Positions 8,283 through 17,766 of a stretch of DNA of 64,000 nucleotides are shown here, in pieces (within the stretch, counting starts at the first letter, position 1; the number at the start of each line of letters is the position of its first letter). The notes beneath the pieces were generated by a model, which saw nothing but the letters and a program-made list of their open reading frames with translations, was not told the DNA's origin and did no database searches. The stretch comes from Dictyobacter vulcani (GTDB taxonomy: Bacteria; Chloroflexota; Ktedonobacteria; Ktedonobacterales; Ktedonobacteraceae): contig NZ_BKZW01000006.1 in the NCBI RefSeq assembly GCF_008974265.1, positions 1 to 64,000 on the forward strand. The letters are read 5' to 3'. The position numbers were made by a program, and so were the translations under genes.

Positions 8283-9512
8283 GTAGTTTGTCATTGTTCA
8301 ATTGATGGATAAAGGCGTTTGAGTTTGATGCGCGCATCCGCGGTGGTAAAACGCCAGTTGATCGTTACTTTTGCCTGGTTGCGCTCACGTTGCCAGGCAT
8401 CCACCTGAGCGGCAAGCGCCTCTCTGCTTGGAAAGCGATCGGACAAGCATTGACGCGCTAAAATGGACAGTTCGATCTCGGCCATATTCAGCCAACTCCC
8501 ATGCTTGGGCGTGTAGTGGATTTCTAGTTTCTCGGTCAATCGGCGGGCCTCGGCTGGTTCAAACGTCTCGTAAAACGAAGAGGGGTATGGGTATTGAGAT
8601 TGTCCATCACCAACACAATCTTGTCCGCATGGGGATACTGGACGTCAATGATCTCGCGCAAAAAGAGTGCCCAATCCTTTTTCGTGCGCCGCTTACTCAC
8701 ACGCACCTGACAGGTCCCGGTTTCGGGTTCCATCGCCACAAACACGCTGCACACTCCTTTCCGTTCGTACTCATAATCGATGCGTTCGGGTTCACCCGCT
8801 TCCATCGGAATCGGCTCGCGGGTATGGGCCAACACCTGTTTACTTCCCTCATCCATGCAGATCTTTGGACGCTTTGGATCATACGGACGCTGGTACACCT
8901 CCAGCACATCTTCCATATGATACACAAAATCTGCATTAGCCTCCGGGGGAATACAATACTGGTTCTTTAGCCACGGTTTGAGTTCATTTTTTTTAACGTC
9001 ACCCACACCGTTTGGTGGCTGATCTGATCGACGTACCCCAACTGCACCAATTTGTCCGCGAGCATGCGCATCGTCCAGCGCTTTTGCCCTCCTTCCGTCT
9101 GACTACACGCGAGCGTGACCAACTGCGCTTCCAGTTCCCCATTCATTTTCCGTTTCTCCGGTCGTTCCGGCTGGGGACGCCGCACGAGTGCATCCAGCAG
9201 CCCTCCCTCCACAAAGCGTTGACGGACCCGTCCTACGGTTGCCGTTCCCACGCCTAGGGTTTCAGCAATCTGCTGATCTTCCCAACCCGCTCCATGCTCT
9301 CCTTGATCGGCTTTCAGTAAAATCCTCGCATGGGTCTGGCTGCGCGCTGAAGCTTTGCCTCCGGTGAGCATACTCTCTAACAGCTTGCGTTGTTCTGCGT
9401 CTAACTGGATGCTATACTTCTTCATGGATGCCTCCTTGAGATCGGTTTTTTGATTCGTGACTCAAGGATACTCCTTTTGTTCCCATTTATCAAATCAAGG
9501 ATGACAGAGTAC
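8283..9512 (-). mobile_element. IS630-family insertion sequence, 1230 bp
   Basis: The ends are GTAGTTTGTCATTG on the left and, inverted, GTACTCTGTCATCC on the right, and they continue with partial similarity. TA at 8281-8282 and 9513-9514 gives an empty site of CTAG, the known IS630 target with TA duplication. One transposase frame set on the minus strand fills the interior. The coding frame is broken, so this copy is probably inactive in cis. Confidence 0.88.
8291..9425 (-). pseudogene. IS630-family transposase, programmed shift plus an additional frameshift
   Basis: Three frames make one DDE transposase. The first (9425 to about 8975) carries the helix-turn-helix region (ETLGVGTATVGRVRQRFVEG). 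The second holds the first catalytic aspartate in ICMDEGSKQ and the second in VLVMDNLNTHT. The third has the C-terminal HYTPKHGSWLNMAEIELSIL with the catalytic glutamate. The first shift occurs at a run of eight A, where -1 slippage restores VTLKKNELKPW; this fits programmed frameshifting known in some IS630 members. The second, near 8560, needs one added base (expected SFYETFEPAEARRLTEKLE), so it looks like a true deletion or sequence error. Confidence 0.85.
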
Positions 9513-9602
9513 TAGAGCCGATGCCATCCTCACTCCAACGCAATCCCGATGCGCTACATTATCATGACGTGATTTCGCCAACAACATCCAAGGGAGGCAA
9601 GT

Positions 9603-10529
9603 ATGCCAGTCGATTCCCAGACACAGATCATGCTTGATCAGTTGAAGGCTTTTAATTTTTCTTTGACCGGCAATAAGACGCCAGAAGAGGCGCGCGAGTT
9701 AGTGCGAACAATGTTGCAGGCATTGTCATACACACCTGAACCAGTGAAACAAAGTGAAAATCGTACCATTCCAGGCCCTGGGGGTGAACTCCCTATCAGG
9801 GTCTATACACCAGAGGGCAGTGGTCCTTTTCCAATTGTGCTGTATTTCCATGGTGGTGGTTGGGTGATTGGGGATCTGGATTCCGAGGATGATATTTGCC
9901 GCAGTCTAACCAATCATGTGGGATGCGTGGTGGTGTCGGTGGATTATCGGCTGGCTCCTGAGCACAAGTTTCCGGCTGCTCCTGAGGATTGTTATGCAGC
10001 CTTACAATGGGTGGCAACCCACACAGACGAGATCCATGGCGATCCTACGCGCATCGCAGTCGCCGGGACCAGTGCAGGAGGCAATCTAGCGGCGGTGGTG
10101 GCACAGATGACCCGCGATCGTCAGGGCCCACGTCTTGCGATGCAGGTACTTTATGTACCTGCGACCAATGGCTATATGAATAGTCCGTCGATCGAAGAGA
10201 ATGCCAATGGCTATATGCTGACAAAAGCCGATATGCACTGGTTTAGCCATCACTATATCAATAGCGAGACAGACAAGAGCAATCCACTGCTCTCCCCTAT
10301 TCTTGCTGAGTCTCTGGCTGGCCTCGCGCCTGCACTGATCTTTACGGCCGAGTACGATCCTTTGCGCGATGAAGGCGAGCTCTATGGGCAGAAACTCCAG
10401 GCTGCTGGCGTCCCGACCACGATCTCACGCCGTTCCGGAGCCATCCACGGTTTCATGGTGCCCACTCAAATGGAACCTGTCCTGGAGCAGTCGGTCGCGG
10501 CTCTCACTAAAGCCTTTGCTACAGAATAA
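9603..10529 (+). CDS. Alpha/beta hydrolase, acetyl-esterase (HSL/family IV) type
   Basis: A 308-residue cytoplasmic carboxylesterase. HGGGW (83-87) is the oxyanion-hole motif of the hormone-sensitive-lipase group, GTSAGG (155-160) carries the nucleophile Ser157, EYDPLRDEG holds the acid, and IHGF near residue 285 supplies the histidine. Length and motif order are standard for family IV esterases acting on short acyl esters; the natural substrate is not deducible. GGAGG five bases before the ATG supports the start. It is followed by a strong hairpin and a convergent gene, so it is probably monocistronic. Confidence 0.92.
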   Translation: MPVDSQTQIMLDQLKAFNFSLTGNKTPEEARELVRTMLQALSYTPEPVKQSENRTIPGPGGELPIRVYTPEGSGPFPIVLYFHGGGWVIGDLDSEDDICRSLTNHVGCVVVSVDYRLAPEHKFPAAPEDCYAALQWVATHTDEIHGDPTRIAVAGTSAGGNLAAVVAQMTRDRQGPRLAMQVLYVPATNGYMNSPSIEENANGYMLTKADMHWFSHHYINSETDKSNPLLSPILAESLAGLAPALIFTAEYDPLRDEGELYGQKLQAAGVPTTISRRSGAIHGFMVPTQMEPVLEQSVAALTKAFATE

Positions 10530-10539
10530 CATAATTACA

Positions 10540-10582
10540 GCCAGCTACAGGGAGAGAGCATTGAAATCGCCCTGTAGTTGGC
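10540..10582. terminator. Hairpin between convergent genes
   Basis: GCCAGCTACAGGG (10540-10552) pairs with CCCTGTAGTTGGC (10570-10582), a 13-bp stem with one G-U pair, placed 11 bases after the esterase stop and before the convergent LLM gene. The T tract is weak, so factor-independent termination is plausible but not certain. Confidence 0.6.
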
Positions 10583-10647
10583 CGCTTATTCCATCAAACG
10601 TTGTTACACCCCACTTTTTTCGTATGCAAAAAAACAGCAAGGCTCTC

Positions 10648-11637
10648 TTAGAGTTGTCCGATTAGTTGAGCCAGGCGTGTGAGTTCACTATCGGGCTCAT
10701 GTACGGCAACAGGAAGTACGAGCAGTTCGTCGAGGCCACTTGCCAGAAGTTCACTGAAACGCTGGACGATCTCGATATGGCTACCTGAAATAACCAGGCT
10801 GCTGATGAGGTCATCGGACATGGTTCCATCGGCCGCGACGGGAAAACCAGCGTCGGCGAACATGTTGGCGTAGAAAGGAAGCTTGCCATAACGACTAATC
10901 TGGCTCCGTGTAGCGCTGGTGACGGCTGATCGATCTTCACTCATAGCAACCAGAACATGAGCCACCAGTGGAGGCGGGGTCCGTCCTTGCTCCGCGGCAG
11001 CCTGGCGCAGGACTGGCAAACCGGTTTTGAGCAGGTAGGGAATAGGACATAGCCAGGGCAGGGCACCATCGGAGATCTCACCTGCCAGCTTGAAGGCTCC
11101 TGCACGCAGTGTGGAAACCAGAATCGGAATCCTGGCTGTCCGTGGCAGGTCTGCAAACACGTTAAAGTAACGCCCTTTATGTTCAATCTTGCCTTGCCAG
11201 AGTCCAGCGTGTAAGATCTCTACGTACTCGCGCAAATGCTCCAGTGGCTTTTCCATCTTGAAACCATACATACCTTCCATGGTGGGTCGATGGCTAGGAC
11301 CGATGCCCAGGCGCAGGCGGCCAGGAGCCAGATCGTGAATTGCTAATGCCTGTGCGGCCATCGTTAGCGGATGCCGCGGATAGGTGGGCACAATCGCGCT
11401 CCCCAGGCGAATCGTGCTGGTTTGCATGGCAGCAGCCGCAAAAATGGACAAGGTCTCGGGGGCGAGCGGCATCTGGGTCATCCAGATCTGTCGTACGCCT
11501 GCTGCCTCAGCCTCTACAATGGTCTGCACGGCCCTGGAGGCGACTGCGCCGTTGACAACCAGGCCAACGCGCTCACGTGCTGGACCACCTGTAATTGCCT
11601 GAATGGCTGGAGTCGGCTCTACAGTTTTGTCTTGCAT
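10648..11637 (-). CDS. LLM-class flavin-dependent oxidoreductase (luciferase-like)
   Basis: A 329-residue TIM-barrel monooxygenase of the bacterial luciferase family, which uses reduced FMN or F420. Supporting stretches are VEAEAAGVRQIWMTQ, STIRLGSAIVPTYPRHP (about 71-87) and the characteristic LAPGRLRLGIGPSH (about 105-118). GAGGT lies about ten bases before the ATG at 11637. The substrate is unknown. The presence of an F420/NADP-type oxidoreductase at 31.4 kb makes an F420 cofactor possible in this organism. It is a single gene, convergent with the esterase. Confidence 0.88.
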   Translation of the reverse strand: MQDKTVEPTPAIQAITGGPARERVGLVVNGAVASRAVQTIVEAEAAGVRQIWMTQMPLAPETLSIFAAAAMQTSTIRLGSAIVPTYPRHPLTMAAQALAIHDLAPGRLRLGIGPSHRPTMEGMYGFKMEKPLEHLREYVEILHAGLWQGKIEHKGRYFNVFADLPRTARIPILVSTLRAGAFKLAGEISDGALPWLCPIPYLLKTGLPVLRQAAAEQGRTPPPLVAHVLVAMSEDRSAVTSATRSQISRYGKLPFYANMFADAGFPVAADGTMSDDLISSLVISGSHIEIVQRFSELLASGLDELLVLPVAVHEPDSELTRLAQLIGQL

Positions 11638-11743
11638 AGATTATCTACCTCATACACACCAGATCGTTGTTGACGAGCCGGCGCATCTTACATCTACTTC
11701 AACTTGTATCATTATATAGTTATATGCCACAAAGAAGCAAAGG

Positions 11744-13435
11744 CTAATAACGTGCCGCAGTCATGTGGTTGGCCTTACGAAACAGCTCAAAGTATTGATC
11801 GCCTCTAACGATACTATAGTCAGAACCCAGGTGGTCAGCCACATATTTCATGTCGGTTGGGGTAAGATTCCAGGAAATTGCCAGGGCAGAAATGAAGAGC
11901 GGGACTTTCCGGTTCCAGTTTGCGGCGCTTTGACGGATGGCACGCAACATCTGTACACGCTCGGTAGCGGTGACCTGGGTGGAGACTGGCAGATTGCCTG
12001 CAGAGACAATAGCCTGACTAAATGTGTTCCACCAATTGAGAAGGATACCGCTGGCGTGTAATTTCTGGCTATAGGCCTGCGAAACCGCTCGAGGCAGCGT
12101 ATATTGGTTATCGAGAATAAAGATGACGTGCATGCCAGTGCGCGTTAAGTAGGTATTGGTGCGCTGCAAAAAGCGGTTTAAATTGTCTGCCGACCAGCAA
12201 GATGGATAATAATAACCTGATCCAGAGGGGCTAGAGATCAGGTCATCGTCAGGGGTGGCAGTCCGTTGATAATGGCTCAAAATTGAAGGAGCAGCATCCA
12301 GCAAAATGGGATTGAGTGACCAATTGAGTGGAACGTGACCGCGCTGTGGATCTTCCCATAGTTTGCGCATAGTGTGTTGGGTATATTGCAGATTGTCTCC
12401 TTCACTCATAGTCATAGTGAGGTAAATTTTGTTCTTAAGCGGTGGAGCCGGCCTGCTCTTCTGCACATATGTCCGCGTTTTAATCCCTGAAAAAACGGTG
12501 AGATTGGAGAAGTAGTCAGCCGCCAGCGTGTAGACGCCATAACTGGAAGTCAGGCGCACGCCTCGATATTCTTTGTCGTACCAGCCTAGATAGGGTGTGC
12601 CCGGTTCGACATCTGCGAGTATCTGCCTGAACAGGGCTACCTCAATCGGATTCAACAAGGAGTACCAGAAGACCATAGCACGGTTGGCTACGACATAGTC
12701 GCGCAGGTAGCCATAGGTGGTGACATGACCAACAAGCTTACTGGGTGTGGTCGGGAGGAGTCCGACCAGCATACGATGTGAGACACGCGGCCACAGATGC
12801 TGAACCTGCCAGACGTTGGCCTCGGTATCATTGGCAAATTTTCCCCGCAGGTCGGTCAATACTGGCAGATTATAGGGGTCCGCAGTTAAACGCCGTGCCA
12901 GTGATGGACTGACCACCAGACCGTCATCCAGTCCGGCCATGGTCGTGGCAACATTTACAGTATTCATAATCCTGGAATCATAGATGATCACCCCACGGGC
13001 CGCATAAATGTATTTATCCACTACTTCCCAGGGATCGCTATGCATCTGATAGGGAACATGTAAATTCTGCAGCCAGGTCTCGGTTCCCTCTGCTGGCAGA
13101 CCTTCCAGCAGGTAGATCTGGGGCCGTGAACGATTGACCAGTCCCTGTAATGTTGCCAGCAACAAGCACAGATCTCCAGGCGTATCATTAACTTCTGCCA
13201 CGTCCAGCGACTGTGGACTGGCGAACGTTGGCAAAGCCTGTCCTTGCGGCCACCGCATTCCCCCACTGCTATCTCCTGGTATTATCGCCCTGGCCATCGC
13301 ATGGCGCAGCACTGGCGATAATGTAGCCCGGTCTAAAGAAGGAACAGAACATCCAGCAAAATCGATTAAGACAATGCCAAGGCAAAAGAGGATTCGTGCC
13401 AGGCGTAATATGGGCGTTGTAAATTTTCTCCACAT
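11744..13435 (-). CDS. GxGYxYP-domain lipoprotein, putative glycoside hydrolase
   Basis: A 563-residue exported protein. Starting at the ATG at 13435 (AGGAG seven bases upstream), it opens MWRKFTTPILRLARILF..., a signal peptide ending in a lipobox-like FAGC (Cys about 29), so it is probably lipid-anchored outside the cytoplasmic membrane. The family signature appears as SGSGYYYPSCW about two thirds along, preceded by LTMTMSEGDNLQYTQH and followed by a C-terminal helical region. GxGYxYP proteins are thought to act on glycans, but no activity is established. A longer in-frame start at 13606 would add 57 uncharacteristic residues ahead of the signal peptide and is less likely. Confidence 0.85.
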   Translation of the reverse strand: MWRKFTTPILRLARILFCLGIVLIDFAGCSVPSLDRATLSPVLRHAMARAIIPGDSSGGMRWPQGQALPTFASPQSLDVAEVNDTPGDLCLLLATLQGLVNRSRPQIYLLEGLPAEGTETWLQNLHVPYQMHSDPWEVVDKYIYAARGVIIYDSRIMNTVNVATTMAGLDDGLVVSPSLARRLTADPYNLPVLTDLRGKFANDTEANVWQVQHLWPRVSHRMLVGLLPTTPSKLVGHVTTYGYLRDYVVANRAMVFWYSLLNPIEVALFRQILADVEPGTPYLGWYDKEYRGVRLTSSYGVYTLAADYFSNLTVFSGIKTRTYVQKSRPAPPLKNKIYLTMTMSEGDNLQYTQHTMRKLWEDPQRGHVPLNWSLNPILLDAAPSILSHYQRTATPDDDLISSPSGSGYYYPSCWSADNLNRFLQRTNTYLTRTGMHVIFILDNQYTLPRAVSQAYSQKLHASGILLNWWNTFSQAIVSAGNLPVSTQVTATERVQMLRAIRQSAANWNRKVPLFISALAISWNLTPTDMKYVADHLGSDYSIVRGDQYFELFRKANHMTAARY

Positions 13436-14296
13436 CGGTATACTCCTCATCACTGCGACGTAACGTCCATTGCACCGGTAGTCCCGTCTCTCGCCTTCAG
13501 ATCGATCCTGTCCCTCTTGCCAAAAATGGAAATATATCAATGAGGCACTGGGGTACAACATACCTTCTCGCCTTTGTCTGCCCTCAGGCACACCATTAAC
13601 AAGCAAGCAATATAGGAAACCTGAATAGTCCAGTCACCGGTATAAAGTAGAGTATAAAGTATTTTAAACCCATCAATACAAATTCACACCCTCTCTGCCA
13701 ACAAGATAATCCAATTGCTCCGCTTTTTCAGCTTACCAAAAAACTCATAAAAACTCAGGTTTTAGCAACTAAAATACAAAAATTCACGCATAAAACAGGT
13801 AGTACTCCAGGGCTTTTTCATTTCTCCCAGAGTTCACGGGAAGATTACTAGTAAGCGCTGAGATGGACAGTAAAAAGCCCTGAGTACTCTTCATAATACT
13901 TGACGTGACTAGATTAAGCTGCTAGAATTCTTGCTAAGTCTATCAAAGGAAGAAAATATAGTGAAAAGCGTCTGGACCCTTATCTTCGCAGACAAATATC
14001 CTGCATAAGCGATCACGCCAGGCTTATGTAGGAGTAAATACAGGCAAGCAATCTATGCACTAAATTACCTTATTGTAACAGGTAATTGAATTAGCCATTT
14101 CTCCTCTTTTTTTCAGCGGCGTGTATCGCCGGACATCTCGCACGCACGAGGTGATCCTGGGATAACGTTTGTGCGGGTCTCTATGCCCATTTTTTCGCCG
14201 CTGCTCCCACTTCACGCGCGTCTGTCCTCTTCACATCCATGGCCCCGTCATGTCTCCCCAAATATCGGTACTATACATAGAAGCGCAGGTTTTATC
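13436..14296. other. Intergenic region between divergent genes
   Basis: About 860 bp with no supported gene. It contains the inverted-repeat element at 13801-13888 described separately. The 130 bases before the MFS gene can be read in frame with it, but the better start is at 14297. Confidence 0.5.
13801..13888. repeat. 88-bp inverted-repeat element
   Basis: AGTACTCCAGGGCTTTTT (13801-13818) is matched, with one base inserted, by the reverse complement AAAAAGCCCTGAGTACT (13872-13888). The 53-bp interior is non-coding. It could be a very small MITE or a strong hairpin in an RNA leader. No second copy was noticed in the window. Confidence 0.5.
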
Positions 14297-15471
14297 ATGG
14301 AATCAAATATTCTGTTAGATGACAAACGACGTTTACGGTTGGCTCGCATTGCGGTAAGCAGTTTTTTCTTTATCAACGGCATCCAGACGGCAACCTGGCC
14401 AGCACGTATTCCAGCGATCCAAGCCCACTTATTCTTGCCACCAGGACAACTAGGACTGGCATTACTGGGAGGTCCGATTGGGGCACTGATCGCGATGAAT
14501 ATCACTGGTCGCTTGTCCCGCTCTGTTGGCAGCAGGGGCGTTCTCATAACAGCGGCGCTCTGTATGTGCAGCGAATTGCCCTTGCTGGCTTACGCACCCA
14601 ACTTACCTTTGCTTTTCCTGGGCTCACATTCTCCGGAGCAGCCAATGGCGCGATGGAGGTCACTATGAGCCTGCAGGGGACCTCTCTTGAGCAAATCTAT
14701 CAGCGCCCCCTACTCAACTCGTGCCAGGCCTATTTTAGTATCGGTAGTTTTATTGCTGCGATCCTCGGTAGTCTCCTGGCTGCCTATAATATCAGTCCGC
14801 AACTACACTTTTCCATCATTGCTTTAATCACTGACCTGATCATCCTATTCAGTGCCCGCTTCCTTTTACCACCCGTATCTATAGGAAAGACACGTCTACA
14901 GCAAGCAGCAAAAGGCACATTAGCATTTCATCTATCACCTGCCTTACTCCTCTTAGGCTTGCTTGCCTTCTGTACCCTTTTCAGTGTAGGTGCAATGTTT
15001 GACTGGAGTGTCCTTTATCTCTCCAGTATCGTCCACGCCGGAGCAGGGGTGGCCGCGTCAGGTTTTGCGCTCTTCTCGCTCTCGATGGCTCTTGGCCGCA
15101 GTTTTGGCGATTATCTCACCACACGCATTGGGAGCCCCAGGCTGATACTCCTGGCAAGTTTGACCGCGGCCGCTGGATTGAGTCTGGCGCTCGCCATAGC
15201 CTGGACCCCGATCGTGCTCTTCGGCCTGACGCTGATCGGGCTCGGTCTCTCAGTATTATCGCCACTCGCTCTGAGTGCAGCTGGACGCATCGCCAACGAG
15301 AATAGAGAGAATACGCTTGTTGCTATTACCACCTGGGGCTATAGTGGCGTTTTTGTAGGCCCACCTACCATTGGTTTCATCGCCGACCATCTTGGACTCC
15401 GCCTCGCGCTCGTTCTCGTGGTCCTCCTGTGTCTCGTAGCCGCCTTATGCTCGCGCTATGAACCAGCATAA
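14297..15471 (+). pseudogene. Major facilitator superfamily transporter (YbjJ-like), frameshifted
   Basis: One 12-helix MFS protein of about 390 residues is split into two frames. The first carries SSFFFINGIQTATWPARIPAI and GALIAMNITGRLSRSVGSRG, the motif-A loop between helices 2 and 3. The second continues with FSGAANGAMEVTMSLQG and the remaining helices to the C-terminus. Adding one G near 14622 restores LLFLGLTFSGAANGAM, the usual sequence of this sugar-efflux-like subfamily. The ATG at 14297 is chosen from domain extent; its ribosome-binding site is weak. Confidence 0.82.
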
Positions 15472-15564
15472 TCGTGTAGGACAATGGCTGCTTAAATAGA
15501 TGCGGCAGGTGGTAATGTCCGAAAAGTGCTAGCATTGTGGTCATAGTTTGAGTATGATTGTGCT

Positions 15565-17121
15565 ATGGAAACACGACATCTCATCAGCGATTTTGATCTG
15601 TGCTATCGGGCCATTTGCAGCCGCGATGCACGCTTCGATGGACAGTTTTTTACGGCGGTTACGACCACGGGGATCTATTGCCGGCCGATCTGTCCGGCGC
15701 GCACTCCCTTTGCGGAACATGTGCGCTTCTATTCGTGTGCCGCCGCCGCCGAAGCTGCAGGTTTTCGAGCTTGCCGCCGCTGTCATCCAGAGGTGAGTCC
15801 AGGTTCACCTGAATGGAATGTGCGCGCTGGTCTGGTTGCGCGGGCGTTGCGTTTGATTGCCGACGGAATCGTAGATAGTGAGGGTGTGAGCGGATTGGCC
15901 ACGCGTCTGGCCGTCAGTGAACGCCATCTGCATCGTGAGCTGGTGGCCGAGGTAGGAGCCGGACCACTAGCGATCGCTCGCTCTCGCCGCACCCAGACAG
16001 CCCGCTTGCTGATCGATCAAACGCAGCTCTCACTGACCACCATCGCTTTTACAGCCGGTTTCAGTAGTATTCGCCAGTTCAATGTCTCAATGCAGGCGGC
16101 CTTTGGCTGCCCACCCTCAAATTTTCGGCGTAATGGCCAATCAGAACAACAGGGCGAGGGTAAACTACATTTACGCTTGCAGTATCGTCCACCATTTGAT
16201 AGCGATCACCTGCTTTCTTATTTTGCAAAGCGGGCTATTCCAGGCGTCGAGGAAGTAGCAGGCAACCTGTATCGACGAACCGTGACGCTTCCACACTCAC
16301 ATGGCATCATCGAAATGGAACCATTGAAGCAGGCAAATGCCATTCAGCTACGCTTACAGCTAACTAACCTGGATGACCTGAATCTCGTCGTGCAACGTGC
16401 ACGTCAACTCTTTGATCTGGATGCGGTTCCTGGAGCCATTAAAGAGGTCCTGGCCAGAGATCCGTTACTGGCACCGCTCATCACTACTCGCCCTGGGCTG
16501 CGTGTGCCAGGAGCCGTCAATGGCTTTGAGCTGGCTGTGCGAGCAATTTTAGGCCAGCAGGTTTCGGTAGCAGGCGCACGTACCCTCGCAGGACGACTGG
16601 TGACCGCTCTGGGGACGCCCCTTGAGCAGCCACAGGGCTCCCTGACCCATTTGTTTCCCCCACCCGAAGTTATCGCTCAGGCTAATCTACAAGGACTTGG
16701 ACTAACCACCGGTCGCATCAAGGCTCTCCAGGCCCTGGTACACGCGGTCACTGAAGAAGGCCTGATACTTGACCGCACCGCCGATCGTGAACAGACCACT
16801 ACCCACTTACAGCAGCTTCCAGGTATAGGACCCTGGACCACATCCTATATTGCTATGCGTGCCCTGGGTGATCCCAACGCCTTCCCGGCCGCCGACCTCG
16901 GTCTGCGCCGCGCCCTGGAAAAACATGAAATTCCCGCTGACCTCAAAAATATCGAAAAGCGTGCCGAAGCCTGGCGCCCCTGGCGCGCCTATGCCACCCA
17001 CCACCTGTGGGCCAGCCTCGCGCAACCAGAGTCACAATTGAAACCCTCAATCCCAACAATTACCGTTCCACCCTCAGCCATCCCTCAGGAACGAGTTATA
17101 GAAGTTATCAATGGAAGATAA
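15565..17121 (+). CDS. Ada-type methyl-acceptor/AraC regulator fused to AlkA DNA glycosylase
   Basis: A 518-residue alkylation-damage protein. Residues 1-75 are the Ada N-terminal zinc domain with Cys39, Cys43, Cys70 and Cys73, the spacing of E. coli Ada in which one Cys accepts methyl groups from phosphotriesters. Residues about 88-185 are an AraC-type DNA-binding domain. The rest is 3-methyladenine glycosylase: an AlkA N-terminal domain, then HhH-GPD with LPGIGPWT and the catalytic aspartate in AADLGL. One chain therefore senses damage, activates transcription and excises bases. No ribosome-binding site precedes the ATG, but TATGAT ends six bases before it, suggesting a leaderless message. 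Confidence 0.92.
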   Translation: METRHLISDFDLCYRAICSRDARFDGQFFTAVTTTGIYCRPICPARTPFAEHVRFYSCAAAAEAAGFRACRRCHPEVSPGSPEWNVRAGLVARALRLIADGIVDSEGVSGLATRLAVSERHLHRELVAEVGAGPLAIARSRRTQTARLLIDQTQLSLTTIAFTAGFSSIRQFNVSMQAAFGCPPSNFRRNGQSEQQGEGKLHLRLQYRPPFDSDHLLSYFAKRAIPGVEEVAGNLYRRTVTLPHSHGIIEMEPLKQANAIQLRLQLTNLDDLNLVVQRARQLFDLDAVPGAIKEVLARDPLLAPLITTRPGLRVPGAVNGFELAVRAILGQQVSVAGARTLAGRLVTALGTPLEQPQGSLTHLFPPPEVIAQANLQGLGLTTGRIKALQALVHAVTEEGLILDRTADREQTTTHLQQLPGIGPWTTSYIAMRALGDPNAFPAADLGLRRALEKHEIPADLKNIEKRAEAWRPWRAYATHHLWASLAQPESQLKPSIPTITVPPSAIPQERVIEVINGR

Positions 17122-17207
17122 AGACGTATCTTCCATATATCCGAAGAATAGACGCGTTGTCCAGGCATTGATGGGCTCCTGGTATTGGATGCCCATCAAT
17201 GCTACTA

Positions 17208-17597
17208 TTAATTCTTACCAGCGTAGGTGGCAATCCACCAGATGTTCCCGAAGGTATCCCGCACACCAGCACCGCGCTCATGATAGGGTTTATCTTCGGG
17301 CTTGCTCAGCGAGGTTGCACCAGCCTGAATAGCACGCTGATAGGCAGCATCTACATCGGATACATAAACATAGGTAGAGGCCCGCGTGGCTGCAGTGAAA
17401 TCCTTACCGATCTCTAGTACCACAACCGAGTCACCAATCTGCACCTCAACGTGCACTCCGTTCTCACCTGTAGACGCACGCTCTAATTCCTCTGCTCCAA
17501 AGACATTCTTCACGAAATCCAGCAGATCCAGCTTCCCATAAAGATATGGACGGACCGTGCCCATTCCATGGCGCATAGCGATATTTGTGTTTGTCAT
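17208..17597 (-). CDS. VOC-superfamily protein (glyoxalase/PhnB-like)
   Basis: About 129 residues from the ATG at 17597, with AAAGGA about 13 bases upstream; an in-frame start 21 codons earlier adds non-family sequence. The beta-alpha-beta-beta-beta repeats are visible: GTVRPYLYGKLDLLDFVKNVFGA, VEVQIGDSVVVLEIG, then TYVYVSDVDAAYQRAIQAGA and VRDTFGNIWWIATY. The last stretch is typical of VOC proteins called YP or PhnB-like. It lacks clear evidence of a full metal-binding His/Glu set, so enzymatic activity is uncertain. It is convergent with the Ada-AlkA gene. Confidence 0.85.
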   Translation of the reverse strand: MTNTNIAMRHGMGTVRPYLYGKLDLLDFVKNVFGAEELERASTGENGVHVEVQIGDSVVVLEIGKDFTAATRASTYVYVSDVDAAYQRAIQAGATSLSKPEDKPYHERGAGVRDTFGNIWWIATYAGKN

Positions 17598-17766
17598 AGT
17601 ATGTACAATCCTTTCAGTAGCATAATCATTGCCAACAAAAAAACGGATCAACAGGAGCAAAAGGACGCTGCCTGCTTCCGAAGCGACTCTTTAGCAATAA
17701 TCCTTTCTGGAAAAAGCCACTCATCTATGAATGTACTTGGTTGGAGATACGGCTGTCTTGTAAAAA

